Shown: positions 43,688 to 53,846, counted from the stretch's first letter. The stretch: DNA of 64,000 nucleotides from Tolumonas auensis DSM 9187 (GCF_000023065.1 NC_012691.1:482501-546500), one strand, 5' to 3'. The notes: generated by a model from the sequence alone, not told the origin. Numbers and translations are program-made.

Positions 43688-45019
43688 TTACAGAATAAAA
43701 CGACTCAAATCTTCATCTTCGATCAATGCACCGAGGTAGCGGTTAACATATTCAGCATCAATGCTGAACAGTTGCCCGGCATTATCGGCCGCATCATAAG
43801 AAATATCTTCCATCAGCTTTTCCAGCACGGTATGCAGACGACGGGCACCGATATTCTCTGTGCGTTCGTTAACCTGCCAGGCCGCTTCCGCAATGCTGCG
43901 AATACCTTCCGCGGTGAATTCAATTTTCACCTGCTCGGTCGCCATCAGTGCCTGATATTGCTCAGTCAGCGAGGCGTTCGGCTCAGTCAGAATGCGTTCG
44001 AAATCATCGACGGTCAGGTTTTTCAGCTCAACGCGAATTGGCAGACGACCTTGCAGTTCCGGGATCAGATCGGATGGTTTCGCGATCTGGAATGCACCGG
44101 AGGCGATAAACAGGATATGGTCAGTACGCACCATGCCGTGTTTGGTGTTAACGGTACAACCTTCGATCAGCGGTAGCAAATCGCGTTGTACGCCTTCACG
44201 GGAAACATCCGGGCCGCTGCTTTCGCCGCGTTTGCAGATCTTGTCGAACTCATCGATAAAGACGATACCGTTGTTTTCCACGGCATGAATGGTCTTTTCT
44301 TTCAGCTCTTCCGGGTTCAGCAAACGTCCGGCTTCTTCTTCCACCAGTTGCTTCAGCGCATCTTTAACTTTCAGTTTGCGTTTATGGGTATTGCCAGCCG
44401 ACATATTCTGGAACAGACCCTGCAACTGGTTGGTCATCTCTTCCATACCCGGCGGCGCCATGATTTCTACGCCCATCTGCGGTGCCGCGACATCAATCTC
44501 GATCTCTTTATCGTCCAGTTCGCCTTCACGCAATTTTTTGCGGAAGATCTGGCGGGTATGCGTACCGGTTTCGGATTTCTCGGCTTCACCCCAGTTAGAA
44601 CGCGCAGGTGGCAGTAATACATCCAGCACACGCTCTTCAGCAGCTTCATGGGCACGGAAACGAACCTTCTCCATTTCCTGCTCACGCATCATCTTCAGTG
44701 CCATATCGGTCAGATCACGGATGATGGTATCGACTTCTTTACCGACATAACCGACTTCAGTGAATTTGGTCGCTTCGACTTTGATAAATGGCGCATTGGC
44801 CAGTTTGGCCAGACGACGGGCAATCTCGGTTTTACCAACCCCGGTCGGGCCAATCATCAGAATATTTTTCGGTGCGACTTCCTGACGCAACTCATTACTG
44901 AGCTGCATACGGCGCCAGCGGTTACGCAGTGCAATCGCAACGGCGCGTTTGGCTTCGGCCTGACCAATGATATGACGATCAAGCTCGTGGACAATTTCTC
45001 TCGGAGTCATTTCAGACAT
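43688..45019 (-). CDS. hslU: HslU, ATPase subunit of the HslVU protease
   Basis: 443 aa, the E. coli length. AAA+ unfoldase that feeds HslV. Walker [19 protein letters not shown], the pore-loop GYVGKEVD, Walker [13 protein letters not shown] (Phe where E. coli has Ile), sensor regions and the C-terminal DLSRFIL tail that docks into HslV. ATG 45019 (MSEMTPREI) has AAGG upstream; seven extra in-frame codons precede it. It starts 25 bp after hslV. Confidence 0.98.
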   Translation of the reverse strand: MSEMTPREIVHELDRHIIGQAEAKRAVAIALRNRWRRMQLSNELRQEVAPKNILMIGPTGVGKTEIARRLAKLANAPFIKVEATKFTEVGYVGKEVDTIIRDLTDMALKMMREQEMEKVRFRAHEAAEERVLDVLLPPARSNWGEAEKSETGTHTRQIFRKKLREGELDDKEIEIDVAAPQMGVEIMAPPGMEEMTNQLQGLFQNMSAGNTHKRKLKVKDALKQLVEEEAGRLLNPEELKEKTIHAVENNGIVFIDEFDKICKRGESSGPDVSREGVQRDLLPLIEGCTVNTKHGMVRTDHILFIASGAFQIAKPSDLIPELQGRLPIRVELKNLTVDDFERILTEPNASLTEQYQALMATEQVKIEFTAEGIRSIAEAAWQVNERTENIGARRLHTVLEKLMEDISYDAADNAGQLFSIDAEYVNRYLGALIEDEDLSRFIL

Positions 45020-45044
45020 CTGGGTATCCTTGGTCTGCAATCAG

Positions 45045-45587
45045 TTAAACAGGTGTAACGGTAGGGTATTCCAGTACTTCGATAGTATGGAAACTATTCG
45101 TAAAGACACAGATATCACCCGCGATAGTCAGTGCTTTTTTTACAATCTCTTCAGCAGAAAGCTCGGTGTTTTCCAACAGTGCACGGGCGGCAGATTGCGC
45201 GAACGCGCCGCCGGAGCCGATGGCGATCAGATCATTTTCCGGCTGCACAACATCGCCGTTACCGGTAATGATGAAAGAGCGCTGTGCATCAGCGACAGCC
45301 AGCAGTGCTTCCAGCCGGCGTAATGCGCGGTCGGTACGCCACTCTTTGGCTAATGCGACCGCAGCACGTTCCAGATTTCCCTGATGCGCCTGCAGTTTGG
45401 CTTCGAAACGCTCCAGGAGCGTAAAGGCATCGGCCGTACCGCCGGCAAAACCAGCCAGTACTTTGCCGTTATAGAGACGGTGAACTTTGCGGGCATTGCC
45501 TTTCATGACGGTGTTGCCAAGAGAAACCTGACCATCGCCACCAATTACCACCTGGCCATTGCGCCGAACAGAAACGATTGTAGTCAC
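45045..45587 (-). CDS. hslV: HslV, peptidase subunit of the HslVU protease
   Basis: 180 aa, N-terminal-nucleophile threonine protease forming a double hexamer. I take GTG 45587: after removal of the initiator the chain begins [10 protein letters not shown] with the catalytic Thr, and GAGG lies 5 nt upstream. Other motifs: [52 protein letters not shown]. The longer frame back to 45632 would block the nucleophile and is rejected. Confidence 0.97.
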   Translation of the reverse strand: MTTIVSVRRNGQVVIGGDGQVSLGNTVMKGNARKVHRLYNGKVLAGFAGGTADAFTLLERFEAKLQAHQGNLERAAVALAKEWRTDRALRRLEALLAVADAQRSFIITGNGDVVQPENDLIAIGSGGAFAQSAARALLENTELSAEEIVKKALTIAGDICVFTNSFHTIEVLEYPTVTPV

Positions 45588-45700
45588 ATAAACCTCGATT
45601 ACGGGTAGCCGGCTGTGCCGACGAAGATTCATGAGAAAGGAGATAGGGGCGGGGAGCCCCTATTTCAAGGTTAGATATGCGGGAATTATGCGGAAAAGAG

Positions 45701-45754
45701 TTATTACGCGCAGAAAATGGTTATTGCGCGTAGATAGCTATTGCGCGTAGATCG
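45701..45754 (-). repeat. Tandem repeat at the 3' end of ftsN
   Basis: Two 17-bp units in tandem, TTATTGCGCGTAGATAG (45721-45737) and CTATTGCGCGTAGATCG (45738-45754), 15 of 17 identical. A third degenerate copy starts at 45701. The inner unit encodes the last FtsN residues (Ile-Tyr-Ala-Gln, stop); the outer units repeat that text behind the stop codon. Confidence 0.75.
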
Positions 45755-46781
45755 TGCAGCTTTGCACAGTCCCGGCACCTTTCAGGCGGGAAAGTGACTG
45801 TTCAGCGGTTGCACGGCTGCTGTATGGACCCAGGATAACGCGATGCCAGGTCCCGGCGGCACTACTGCCTTTACGGACCTGTGCGTTCTGACCCTGTACG
45901 GCAATACGCGATTGCAGCGTGCTGGCCTGATCTGCAGTACGGAAAGCACCACACTGCATCATAAAGCGTTTGTTCGTGGTCGTTGTGGCAACATTACGGC
46001 TTGCTGTCACGGTGCTGTCAGCAGCGTAAGGGCGCGGTTTACCGAACATGGCCAGTGCTTCATCACGTTCCTGAGAAGCGGTTTTAGTGACCGGCGCTGC
46101 GGCTGGTTTGCTGTTTCCGGCTGATTCCTTCGCGATCACATCGGCAAAAGAGCGTGGCTTCCGCGGATTCGCTGCCTGAGCCGGCGCATCTGTGGCGCGT
46201 TGGGCAGTTGTTGCTGTGGTGCCGTTTGCAGTTGTCTTCGCCGGGGTCTGGCTTCTGACTGTCGGTGGTGCCTGTGTCTGACTCATGGCCATTTGTGTCA
46301 GCGCCGTACTGTCAGCCGGTAGCTGCCCGGCAGGTAACTGGCCATTTTGTTGCTGTGCCAGTAGTTTTGCTCGTTCCTGCTGCGCCCGCAGCATTTCCTG
46401 CATTTTTTGCTGATACTGCAACAGTTGCGGATCTTTACTTGGATCACTGATCACCTGGCCATCAGGCAATTCGACCGGCACTTCCTTGTTTTGCAGGATT
46501 TGCATGTAGTCAAATTCTTCTTTGGCCGGCCGTTGTTGTTCAATCGGAACAGGTGCCTGCGCATCGGCCAGTGAGTTTGCTGCTGTATCCGTTTCACCGG
46601 ATGAACCGCTGATATGGTACAGAAAAACCCCAAAGCCAATGACCAGCGTCAGTGCCAGCAGCGCGCGCACCAGAGGGAATGGTGCGCTGGTGTTATGACT
46701 GCTTCCCCGGCCTGTACCGGTGCCCCTGCTTGCCGGTTTGCGTTTGGCAGGTCGTGAGCTGCGTACATAATCCCGGGTCAT
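45738..46781 (-). CDS. ftsN: Cell division protein FtsN
   Basis: 347 aa bitopic division protein that triggers septal peptidoglycan synthesis. Basic cytoplasmic N-terminus (RDYVRSSRPAKRKPASRG), one membrane span at about 36-55 (PLVRALLALTLVIGFGVFLY), a long Gln/Ala/Thr-rich periplasmic linker, and a C-terminal SPOR domain (about 270-347; FMMQCGAFRTADQASTLQSR, RVILGPYSSRATAEQSL) that binds denuded glycan. It starts 3 bp after the argS stop and precedes hslV. Confidence 0.93.
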   Translation of the reverse strand: MTRDYVRSSRPAKRKPASRGTGTGRGSSHNTSAPFPLVRALLALTLVIGFGVFLYHISGSSGETDTAANSLADAQAPVPIEQQRPAKEEFDYMQILQNKEVPVELPDGQVISDPSKDPQLLQYQQKMQEMLRAQQERAKLLAQQQNGQLPAGQLPADSTALTQMAMSQTQAPPTVRSQTPAKTTANGTTATTAQRATDAPAQAANPRKPRSFADVIAKESAGNSKPAAAPVTKTASQERDEALAMFGKPRPYAADSTVTASRNVATTTTNKRFMMQCGAFRTADQASTLQSRIAVQGQNAQVRKGSSAAGTWHRVILGPYSSRATAEQSLSRLKGAGTVQSCTIYAQ

Positions 46782-46784
46782 TGT

Positions 46785-48527
46785 TTACATGCGCTCCAGT
46801 GTCTCAATACCCAGCAAAGACAGACCCAGCGTTAATGTTTTCGCTGTAGCCTGGCACAAAGTCAGGCGGCTGCCTTTTTCTGCAGCGGTTACGCCTTCTT
46901 TGTTGATTGGGCAGGCTTCGTAGAAACTCATGAAACAACCAGACAGTTCATACAGGTAAGTACACAGCAGATGTGGCATCCCTTTCTGGGCCACGTTATG
47001 TACGACATCATTGAACTGCAGCAGTTTCTGCGCCAGTGTCTCTTCCGCTGGTGCAGTGATTTGTACCGGGCCTGGCTGCGCTTCATCACCAACACGGCGG
47101 AAGATCGACTGAATACGGGTGTAAGCGTATTGCAGATATGGCGCAGTATTGCCTTCGAAGGTCAGCATGTTGTCCCAGTCGAAGATGTAATCTGTGGTCC
47201 GGTTTTTCGATAAATCGGCATATTTCACCGCACCCATCGCGACCGCATGAATCACTTTCGCTTTTTCAGCTTCCGGCAGGTCAGCTGATTTTTCCGCGAT
47301 CAGGGCACCGGCGCGAAGTTCTGCTTCGTCCAGCAGTTCTGACAATTTAACGGTGCCGCCTGTCCGGGTTTTGAATGGTTTGCCATCTTTACCCAGCATC
47401 ATGCCGAAGGCGTGGTGTTCCAGAGAAACCTGCTCCGGTACATAACCGGCTTTACGCGCAATCATCCAGGCTTGCTGCAGATGCTGGTGCTGGCGGGAGT
47501 CGATGAAATAGAGGACGCGGTCGGCTTTCAGCGTTTCAACACGGTATTTGGCACAGGCTATATCGGTTGTCGCATAGAGGAAACCGCCATCGCGTTTCTG
47601 TATGATAACCGCCATTGCTTCGCCGTCTTTACCTTTGATTTCATCAAGATAAACAACGAGTGCGCCTTCACTTTCTACCGCGAGCCCTTTTGCCTGAAGA
47701 TCTTCAACGACCGTTCTCAGCATCGGGTTATACAGGCTTTCACCCATCACATCTTTTTCGCTCAGACTGACATTCAGGCGATCATAGATGATCTGGTTTT
47801 GTGCCATGGTAATGTCGACCAGTTTCTTCCACATCGCACGGCAATATTCATCACCGCCCTGTAGCTTCACCACATAACCACGGGCACGTTCAGCAAACAC
47901 TTCATCTTCGTCATAGTGTTTCTTGGCTTCACGATAGAACGCTTCCAGATCGGACAGTTCCAGTTCACTGGCCTGCTCATTCTGTACTTTTTCCAGATAG
48001 GCGATCAGCATACCGAACTGGGTACCCCAGTCGCCGATGTGGTTCGCCCGGATCACATGATGGCCTAAAAACTCCATCGTCCGGGTAACGGCATCACCAA
48101 TCACCGTCGAACGGATGTGGTGCACGGCCATTTCTTTGGCCACGTTCGGTGCTGAGTAATCCAATACAATGGTTTGTGCCGGAGCAGCCGCTTTCACTTC
48201 GGCTTTCGGGCTGGCGGCGATCGCTTCGATCTGTTTTGCCAGCCAGGCGCTGTCCAGGAAGAAGTTGATAAAGCCCGGACCTGCGATTTCAGCTCTTGCG
48301 ACCAGGGTAGAGGCCGGCAGATGTTCAATGATCAGTTGTGCCAGTTCGCGCGGATTTTTTCCGGCGGGTTTCGCCAGCAGCATCGCCAGATTGGTGGCCA
48401 GATCGCCATGCGCCTTGTCTTTGGTGTTATCGACCTGAATGCGCGGTTCTAATTCAACCGGAATTAATGCGGCAGCTTTCAGGCTGGATACGGTTTGTTC
48501 AAGGAGTTGTTGGATCTGTGCTTTCAT
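46785..48527 (-). CDS. argS: Arginyl-tRNA synthetase
   Basis: 580 aa class I synthetase. N-terminal Add1 domain, then the HIGH-like stretch [35 protein letters not shown], the [16 protein letters not shown] region (KMSK loop replaced as usual in ArgRS), and the anticodon-binding domain with [12 protein letters not shown] near the C-terminus. Length fits E. coli ArgS (577 aa). It leads the argS-ftsN-hslV-hslU group. Confidence 0.98.
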   Translation of the reverse strand: MKAQIQQLLEQTVSSLKAAALIPVELEPRIQVDNTKDKAHGDLATNLAMLLAKPAGKNPRELAQLIIEHLPASTLVARAEIAGPGFINFFLDSAWLAKQIEAIAASPKAEVKAAAPAQTIVLDYSAPNVAKEMAVHHIRSTVIGDAVTRTMEFLGHHVIRANHIGDWGTQFGMLIAYLEKVQNEQASELELSDLEAFYREAKKHYDEDEVFAERARGYVVKLQGGDEYCRAMWKKLVDITMAQNQIIYDRLNVSLSEKDVMGESLYNPMLRTVVEDLQAKGLAVESEGALVVYLDEIKGKDGEAMAVIIQKRDGGFLYATTDIACAKYRVETLKADRVLYFIDSRQHQHLQQAWMIARKAGYVPEQVSLEHHAFGMMLGKDGKPFKTRTGGTVKLSELLDEAELRAGALIAEKSADLPEAEKAKVIHAVAMGAVKYADLSKNRTTDYIFDWDNMLTFEGNTAPYLQYAYTRIQSIFRRVGDEAQPGPVQITAPAEETLAQKLLQFNDVVHNVAQKGMPHLLCTYLYELSGCFMSFYEACPINKEGVTAAEKGSRLTLCQATAKTLTLGLSLLGIETLERM

Positions 48528-48786
48528 TATTTCTGACGGTTCCTGACTCGAATACGGATAGCCGATCGGCTGAGCCGGAAATTTTACTCGGAATGCCGCG
48601 CACTGACTACCTTTTCAATCGGCTTTCAGGAAAGTTGGCGCTATACAGCTACAATTAAAAGAAGAACAGAATAATTAAAGCACAGCGGTAAAACGGTTAG
48701 TTGTGGTTGCTGATGACAGAGACAAGTCAGGAATCAAAAATCAGTCTCGATGCGAGCTCCTGTTAAGGTTGAGAAAGGAGGCTGCT

Positions 48787-49371
48787 ATGCAACTGGCTAT
48801 ATTTCCTTTACGTATCAACATATTACCTGATGGCGTGTTGCCGCTGTGCATTTTTGAACCACGCTATGTACGCATGATTGCGGAATCATCCCGGCGTGGA
48901 ATGGGCTTATGTCTACTGGGTAAAGCGCTGGATGGTGGTTTTTCGCTGTTGCTGACGGTTGGTACCCGGATCGAAATCATCGATTTTGATCAGCTCACAA
49001 ATGGCCTGCTCACTGTCACCATGAAGGGTGTGGAGCGGTTCCGTATCCACTCGATGGAGGTGGAACCAGACGGTTTGCTGTGCGCAGAGGTACAGGTTTT
49101 ACCTGAATGGCAACATGCGCCGTTGCAACCGGAACAGCATATTCTGGCGGAAAAGCTGGGGCAGCTATTTCATGAACATCCGAACTATGCGGCCTACTAT
49201 CCAACGCCACATTGGGCCGATGCCTGTTGGGTTGTGCAACGCTGGCTGGAGGTGTTACCACTGGAAGCCGAAGAGAAATTCAATCTGATGGTCAGTAATG
49301 ATTATCACGATGCCCTGCATTTCCTGTTGCAGGCAGTACAGGAAGAAGATGCGGCAGTGCGCCAGCACTGA
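48787..49371 (+). CDS. Lon N-terminal (substrate-binding) domain protein
   Basis: 194 aa. The stand-alone PUA-like Lon N-domain is plain: LAIFPLRINILPDGVLPLCIFEPRYVRMI, then GMGLCLLG, VGTRIEIIDFDQLTNGLLTVTMKGVERFRI. It has no ATPase or protease part. AGGAGG 6 nt before ATG 48787 sets the start. It is divergent from argS across 259 bp that hold the promoters of both. Function unknown; such proteins may bind Lon substrates or regulate proteolysis (inference). Confidence 0.88.
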   Translation: MQLAIFPLRINILPDGVLPLCIFEPRYVRMIAESSRRGMGLCLLGKALDGGFSLLLTVGTRIEIIDFDQLTNGLLTVTMKGVERFRIHSMEVEPDGLLCAEVQVLPEWQHAPLQPEQHILAEKLGQLFHEHPNYAAYYPTPHWADACWVVQRWLEVLPLEAEEKFNLMVSNDYHDALHFLLQAVQEEDAAVRQH

Positions 49372-49390
49372 ACTGAATTATCCCTGCGAA

Positions 49391-49420
49391 TGATCCGCCT
49401 TTTGACTGGTTGCGTAATAA
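49391..49420 (+). promoter_or_regulatory. Candidate ECF-sigma promoter of the sigma/chrR operon
   Basis: TGATCC (49391-49396), 18-nt spacer, TAATAA (49415-49420). TGATCC is the -35 element recognised by RpoE sigma factors paired with ChrR in Rhodobacter, and such operons are autoregulated. The predicted start is about 95 bp before the sigma gene. Confidence 0.55.
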
Positions 49421-49521
49421 GCAGTTATACGATTTAGTCAGGGCGTTTCAGTATGGGATGGGGAAACATGGGATATACTGCGGCTATTCAGTCGTATCGA
49501 CTGCCCCCGCAGAGGATGTTG

Positions 49522-50100
49522 ATGGAAACCGCAAACCTCGATCTCACCGCATTACTGTTACAGGTGGCGACGCAGCGCAGTAAAGCTGCATATAGCCAGC
49601 TGTTCCACTATTTCGCTCCCCGTATCCGGCATTATGGTCTGCGTCATTTGCGTTCTGAAGCCCGGGCGATGGAACTGGTGCAGGAGACGTTGCTGGCTGT
49701 ATGGCAAAAAGCAGCACTTTATCATCCGGAAAAAGGTGCGCCGACGACCTGGATTTATACGGTCATGCGTAATCAGTGTTTCGATATGCTGCGTCGTCAG
49801 CAGGTTTCCAAAGAAGATCTCGTGGCGGAAGATATCTGGCCAGTACTGGAATATCAGGCTGTTGAAGACGATAAAAATGATCCCGGCGAGAATGAAATTC
49901 TGACCCGTCAGCTGGCGCATTATCTGCACTTATTACCAGCTGCGCAGCAGGAAGTGGTTCGGAGTGTTTATCTGCAGGATCAAACGCTGCAGGAGATTGC
50001 GGATCGGCTGCAGATTCCGCTCGGTACGATTAAATCAAGATTACGGTTAGGGTTAGCTAAATTACGTGAACAGATTGAGCAGGAGCACGAGCATGATTAA
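49522..50100 (+). CDS. ECF RNA polymerase sigma factor, RpoE/ChrR-partner type
   Basis: 192 aa. Region 2 (YSQLFHYFAPRIRHYGLRHL, VQETLLAVWQKAALYHPEKG, WIYTVMRNQCFDMLRR) and region 4 (LPAAQQEVVRSVYLQDQTLQ, IPLGTIKSRLRLGLAKLRE) are clear. ATG 49522 has GAGG 6 nt upstream; earlier in-frame starts would add a non-conserved leader. Its last codons overlap chrR by 8 bp, the standard sigma/anti-sigma coupling. By family it directs the response to singlet oxygen and related photo-oxidative stress. Confidence 0.92.
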   Translation: METANLDLTALLLQVATQRSKAAYSQLFHYFAPRIRHYGLRHLRSEARAMELVQETLLAVWQKAALYHPEKGAPTTWIYTVMRNQCFDMLRRQQVSKEDLVAEDIWPVLEYQAVEDDKNDPGENEILTRQLAHYLHLLPAAQQEVVRSVYLQDQTLQEIADRLQIPLGTIKSRLRLGLAKLREQIEQEHEHD

Positions 50101-50749
50101 CTTTCATCCTGATAATGCTCTGCTGGCCGCGTATGCCGCGGATACACTGCCATTAACGATGACACTGGCCGTCGCCATTCATGTGGAGTTTTGTCCTGCC
50201 TGTGCACAACGGGTGGCAGAGCTGGAACGTAAACTGGCGGAAAATATATTGCTCGCCGCGCCGGTATCTCCCGCCGACGAACTGCAGTTCGACGATATGC
50301 TGTCGTATATTCTGCAGCAGCCGGAATCAGCGGCATTGCAACCGATGACGGAACCGACGATTGAAATTCAGGGACAGGTCTTCTGGTTACCGCGTGCTTT
50401 GCGCCGTCTAGCCCGTCAGAACTGGCAGCAGATGGGCAATATTGGCCGTAGCCGTTTACTGCTGGATGAACAATCGACCGGTCGTGCCAGCCTGATGTAT
50501 CTTTCCGCCGGTGCTGCTGTGCCCCGGCACGTGCATAAGGGCATGGAGCTGACGCTGCCGATCAGTGGTGCGTTCCGGGATGAGTTTGGCGAGTATATTC
50601 CGGGTGATTTCATTCTGCGCGATAGTCAGGTTACGCATCAGCCACAGTCGAAAGAGGGTTGCCTCTGCTTCGCGCTGCTGGATGCACCGGTGCAGTTCAC
50701 GCAGGGTTTGCCGCGGTTACTGAATAATTTTGGTGAGTTGCTGTATTAA
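50093..50749 (+). CDS. chrR: ChrR-family zinc anti-sigma factor
   Basis: 218 aa. N-terminal zinc anti-sigma domain with His5, His30, Cys34 and Cys37 (IHVEFCPAC), one position off the Rhodobacter ChrR ligands. C-terminal cupin domain with PRHVHKGMELTLPISG and a later His in QVTHQP, the second metal site needed for singlet-oxygen sensing. ATG 50093 overlaps the sigma stop. Its 3' end overlaps the convergent LysR gene by 53 bp. Confidence 0.9.
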   Translation: MINFHPDNALLAAYAADTLPLTMTLAVAIHVEFCPACAQRVAELERKLAENILLAAPVSPADELQFDDMLSYILQQPESAALQPMTEPTIEIQGQVFWLPRALRRLARQNWQQMGNIGRSRLLLDEQSTGRASLMYLSAGAAVPRHVHKGMELTLPISGAFRDEFGEYIPGDFILRDSQVTHQPQSKEGCLCFALLDAPVQFTQGLPRLLNNFGELLY

Positions 50750-51647
50750 GCAATTGCAACATCAGCTGACGTAACCAGATAACGGAAGGATGTTCGCCTT
50801 GTGCCGGATGCCAGACACAGTTTAAGTGGTAGCAGGGCATATCATCCGGTAAAGCGACCATACGAAGAGGCCAGTTGCCCGCCAGCATACTGGCCACTTT
50901 TTTGGGTAACACCAGAATATGATCGGTCTGACTGACGATTGCCGCCGCAGAAAGATAACTCTGGCTGTTGGCGGAAATCCGCCGCTGCAGGCCATGACTC
51001 ATCAGATAGCGATCGACCATTGATTCGCGAGTTCCCAATGGTGAATGAAAAACATGGGGCAGGGCGATCAGCTGAGCCAGATCCAGTTTTTCTCCTGCCA
51101 GCGGATTGTCCTGCTGTACCAGACCGGCCAGTGGCTCCTGCAGCCAGGTTTCACGGCACAGATAGCGCGGCACATCCATATACTCATCAAAACCCAGTAC
51201 CAGATCGATCTCCCCGTTTGCCAGTTCGGCTTCCGGTAACTGATCGCGCAGGATGGCAATTTCAATCTGGATCTGCGGCGCGATCTCCTTTAACCGGCGG
51301 ATCAGTGGCGGGATCAGCACACATTCCACATAGTCCGTCGTGCTGATGACAAAACGCCGGTCAGAACTCAGCGGATCGAACTCTTCTATTTCTTCCAGTT
51401 GTTGTTCCAGCAGATACAACGCCTGCTGAATTCCGGCATGCAGTTTTAATGCCCGGGCAGTGGGTTGCATGCCTTGCGGTGTTTTAACTAACAGTGGATC
51501 GGCAAACTGTTCGCGTAGCCGGTTCAGCGCATGGCTCATTGCCGGCTGACTGATGAACAATTGCCCGGCAGCCCGCGTGACGTGACGACAGGTCATCAAA
51601 GCGTCAAATGCCAGTAATAGATTGAGATCGAGCTGATGTAGTTTCAT
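50697..51647 (-). CDS. LysR-family transcriptional regulator
   Basis: 316 aa. Winged HTH at 1-65 (LDLNLLLAFDALMTCRHVTR, FISQPAMSHALNRLREQF) and a type 2 periplasmic-binding-like effector domain. It diverges from aguB with a 154-bp gap holding a LysR-type dyad, so it is the likely regulator of agmatine use (inference). The 3' end runs 53 bp into convergent chrR; both stops are in frame, so the overlap is real. Confidence 0.9.
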   Translation of the reverse strand: MKLHQLDLNLLLAFDALMTCRHVTRAAGQLFISQPAMSHALNRLREQFADPLLVKTPQGMQPTARALKLHAGIQQALYLLEQQLEEIEEFDPLSSDRRFVISTTDYVECVLIPPLIRRLKEIAPQIQIEIAILRDQLPEAELANGEIDLVLGFDEYMDVPRYLCRETWLQEPLAGLVQQDNPLAGEKLDLAQLIALPHVFHSPLGTRESMVDRYLMSHGLQRRISANSQSYLSAAAIVSQTDHILVLPKKVASMLAGNWPLRMVALPDDMPCYHLNCVWHPAQGEHPSVIWLRQLMLQLLNTATHQNYSVTAANPA

Positions 51648-51672
51648 GCTTATTCGCTCTGTTTATCATTAG

Positions 51673-51687
51673 ATGAATATAATTCAT
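51673..51687. promoter_or_regulatory. LysR-type binding dyad
   Basis: ATGAAT-ATA-ATTCAT: perfect 6-bp arms with a 3-bp spacer, containing a T-N11-A box, 26 bp before the LysR gene and 115 bp before aguB. This is the usual location for autoregulation plus activation of the divergent operon. Confidence 0.6.
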
Positions 51688-51755
51688 TTGATGGATGATG
51701 GTGCATCTTTCTAAACTGCGACTCAGTAAATTTCAGCTATACCTAATACCAGACT

Positions 51756-51771
51756 GGTGGATCCATCCACC
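51756..51771 (+). repeat. Inverted repeat near the aguB ribosome binding site
   Basis: GGTGGAT (51756-51762) and ATCCACC (51765-51771), 2-bp spacer, 20 bp ahead of the AAGGAG of aguB. It is either an operator or a leader hairpin affecting translation; the evidence does not decide. Confidence 0.45.
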
Positions 51772-51801
51772 GGCAACAATTTCACACAGAAGGAGCTCGT
51801 T

Positions 51802-52686
51802 ATGGCATTAGTTACTGTGGCAGCCACGCAGATGGCGTGTACCTGGGATATCGACGGCAACGTAGCCCGTGCCGAGAAACTGGTGCGTGAAGCAGCAGCG
51901 AAAGGTGCGCAGATCATTCTGATCCAGGAGCTGTTCCAGACTCCTTATTTCTGTATCGATCAGAGCCCGGAGCATTTTGATCTGGCACAAACACTGGAAG
52001 AGAGCCCGCTGATCCAACATTTCTCTGCACTGGCGAAAGAGCTGGATGTGGTGCTGCCGTTGTCTTTCTTTGAGCGTGCCGGTAATGCGCATTACAACTC
52101 ACTGGTGATGATCGATGCCGACGGTGAAGTGCTGGATGTGTATCGTAAAACCCACATTCCGAACGGCCCGGCGTATCAGGAAAAACAATTCTTCACACCG
52201 GGTGATACCGGCTTTATCGTCTGGGAAACCAAGTACGCCAACGTGGGCGTGGGTATCTGCTGGGATCAGTGGTTCCCGGAAACCGCCCGTAGTCTGGCGC
52301 TGCTGGGGGCGGATGTGATTTTCTTCCCAACCGCGATTGGTTCTGAACCGGCTTATCCTGAAATCGATTCACAGCCACACTGGACTCGTGTGCAGCAAGG
52401 TCATGCCGCTGCCAATATTATTCCGGTAATTGCCTCTAACCGTATCGGTACGGAAAAGAGCAAGTTTGTGGAAGGTCTGGAAATGACCTTCTACGGCTCT
52501 TCTTTCATCGCTGATCAGACTGGTGAGCTGGTGGCGCAGGCGGACAAAACCAGTGAATGCGTACTGGTGCATACCTTTGATCTGGAAGCGATCCGTAAAC
52601 AGCGCATCAGCTGGGGTCTGTTCCGTGATCGTCGTCCGGCCATGTACGGCACCATCATGACTTCTGACGGTGAAACTTCCTGGTAA
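51802..52686 (+). CDS. aguB: N-carbamoylputrescine amidase
   Basis: 294 aa nitrilase-superfamily enzyme releasing putrescine, CO2 and ammonia from N-carbamoylputrescine. Catalytic triad: Glu in [11 protein letters not shown], Lys in [15 protein letters not shown], Cys in [18 protein letters not shown] 7 nt before ATG 51802 fixes the start. It forms an operon with aguA, 28 bp downstream. Confidence 0.95.
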   Translation: MALVTVAATQMACTWDIDGNVARAEKLVREAAAKGAQIILIQELFQTPYFCIDQSPEHFDLAQTLEESPLIQHFSALAKELDVVLPLSFFERAGNAHYNSLVMIDADGEVLDVYRKTHIPNGPAYQEKQFFTPGDTGFIVWETKYANVGVGICWDQWFPETARSLALLGADVIFFPTAIGSEPAYPEIDSQPHWTRVQQGHAAANIIPVIASNRIGTEKSKFVEGLEMTFYGSSFIADQTGELVAQADKTSECVLVHTFDLEAIRKQRISWGLFRDRRPAMYGTIMTSDGETSW

Positions 52687-52714
52687 TAACTGCCGCAATC
52701 AAGGACATCAGGAT

Positions 52715-53809
52715 ATGACAAGTAAGACAATTACCGGCCTGCCGAAGCAGGACGGTTTTTTTATGCCAGCCGAGTGGGCACCGCAACAGGCGGTGTGGAT
52801 GATCTGGCCGTTCCGCCCGGATAACTGGCGTGAAGCGGGTAAATTCGCGCAGGCTACGTTTGCCAAAGTGGCGGCAGCGATTGCTGGTGCAACGCCGGTG
52901 TATATGGCGGTGCCGGAACAATTCATGGCGCAGGCGAAAGCCATCATGCCGGCTGATGTGACGCTGGTAGTGATGGAGAGTGATGACTGCTGGGCGCGCG
53001 ATACTGGCCCGACCGTGGTGATCAACGGTAACGGTGAATGCCGTGGCATCGACTGGGGGTTTAATGCCTGGGGCGGACATCATGGCGGGCTTTATTTCCC
53101 GTGGGATAAAGACGAGCTGGTGGCGCGGCAAATGCTGGCGGTACATGGCTTTGATCGCTATGAAGCGCCGCTGATTCTGGAAGGTGGTTCTATTCACGTG
53201 GATGGTGAAGGCACCTGCATGACCACGGCAGAATGTCTGCTGAATAAAAACCGCAACCCGCATCTGTCCAAAGCCCAGATCGAAGATTATCTGCGCGATT
53301 ATCTGAACGTCAGCACCTTCATCTGGCTGGAAGAGGGCGTGTATATGGATGAGACTGATGGTCACATTGATAACATGTGCTGTTTTGCGCGTCCGGGCGA
53401 AGTGATCCTGCACTGGACGGATGATGAGACTGATCCGCAGTATGCCCGTTCGCAGGCGGCGTATAAGGTGTTGTCTGAAACGATGGATGCCAAAGGGCGT
53501 AAGCTGAAGATCTGGAAGCTGCCGCAACCGGGTCCGCTGTACTGCACCGAAGAAGAGTCGGCTGGCGTAGTGGATGGTTCAGGTGTGCCGCGTGATGCGG
53601 GTGGCCGTCTGGCGGGTTCTTACGTGAATTTCCTCATCACCAATGATCGTGTCGTGTATCCGTTACTCGATCCGAAAACGGATGATGAAGCGAAAGTGAT
53701 TCTGCAGCAGATTTTCCCGCAACATACCGTAGTCGGTGTCCCGGCCCGTGAAATTCTGCTCGGTGGCGGCAACATTCACTGCATCACCCAGCAAATTCCG
53801 AAAGGTTAA
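52715..53809 (+). CDS. aguA: Agmatine deiminase
   Basis: 364 aa, guanidino-modifying enzyme converting agmatine to N-carbamoylputrescine. Visible: [23 protein letters not shown], the acid/base His in [28 protein letters not shown] and the catalytic Cys in [13 protein letters not shown] near the C-terminus. ATG 52715 follows AGGA. With AguB it gives putrescine from agmatine without urea; upstream arginine decarboxylase is not in the window. Confidence 0.96.
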   Translation: MTSKTITGLPKQDGFFMPAEWAPQQAVWMIWPFRPDNWREAGKFAQATFAKVAAAIAGATPVYMAVPEQFMAQAKAIMPADVTLVVMESDDCWARDTGPTVVINGNGECRGIDWGFNAWGGHHGGLYFPWDKDELVARQMLAVHGFDRYEAPLILEGGSIHVDGEGTCMTTAECLLNKNRNPHLSKAQIEDYLRDYLNVSTFIWLEEGVYMDETDGHIDNMCCFARPGEVILHWTDDETDPQYARSQAAYKVLSETMDAKGRKLKIWKLPQPGPLYCTEEESAGVVDGSGVPRDAGGRLAGSYVNFLITNDRVVYPLLDPKTDDEAKVILQQIFPQHTVVGVPAREILLGGGNIHCITQQIPKG

Positions 53810-53815
53810 AACAAT

Positions 53816-53846
53816 GAAGGCACGAATATTCGTGCCTTCACTTTTC
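53816..53846. terminator. Bidirectional terminator between aguA and the GGDEF-EAL gene
   Basis: A perfect 24-bp palindrome with arms GAAGGCACGAAT (53816-53827) and ATTCGTGCCTTC (53828-53839), followed by TTTTCTT on the plus strand and TTGTTTT on the minus. It separates two convergent genes. Confidence 0.82.

Noticed and set aside
45588-45632. Longer N-terminus for HslV
   Set aside because: HslV needs Thr as its first residue after initiator removal; the GTG start provides that and the extension does not.
52655-53527. 290-codon open frame opposite aguA
   Set aside because: A shadow of the conserved aguA; His/Arg-rich antisense translation without domain features.
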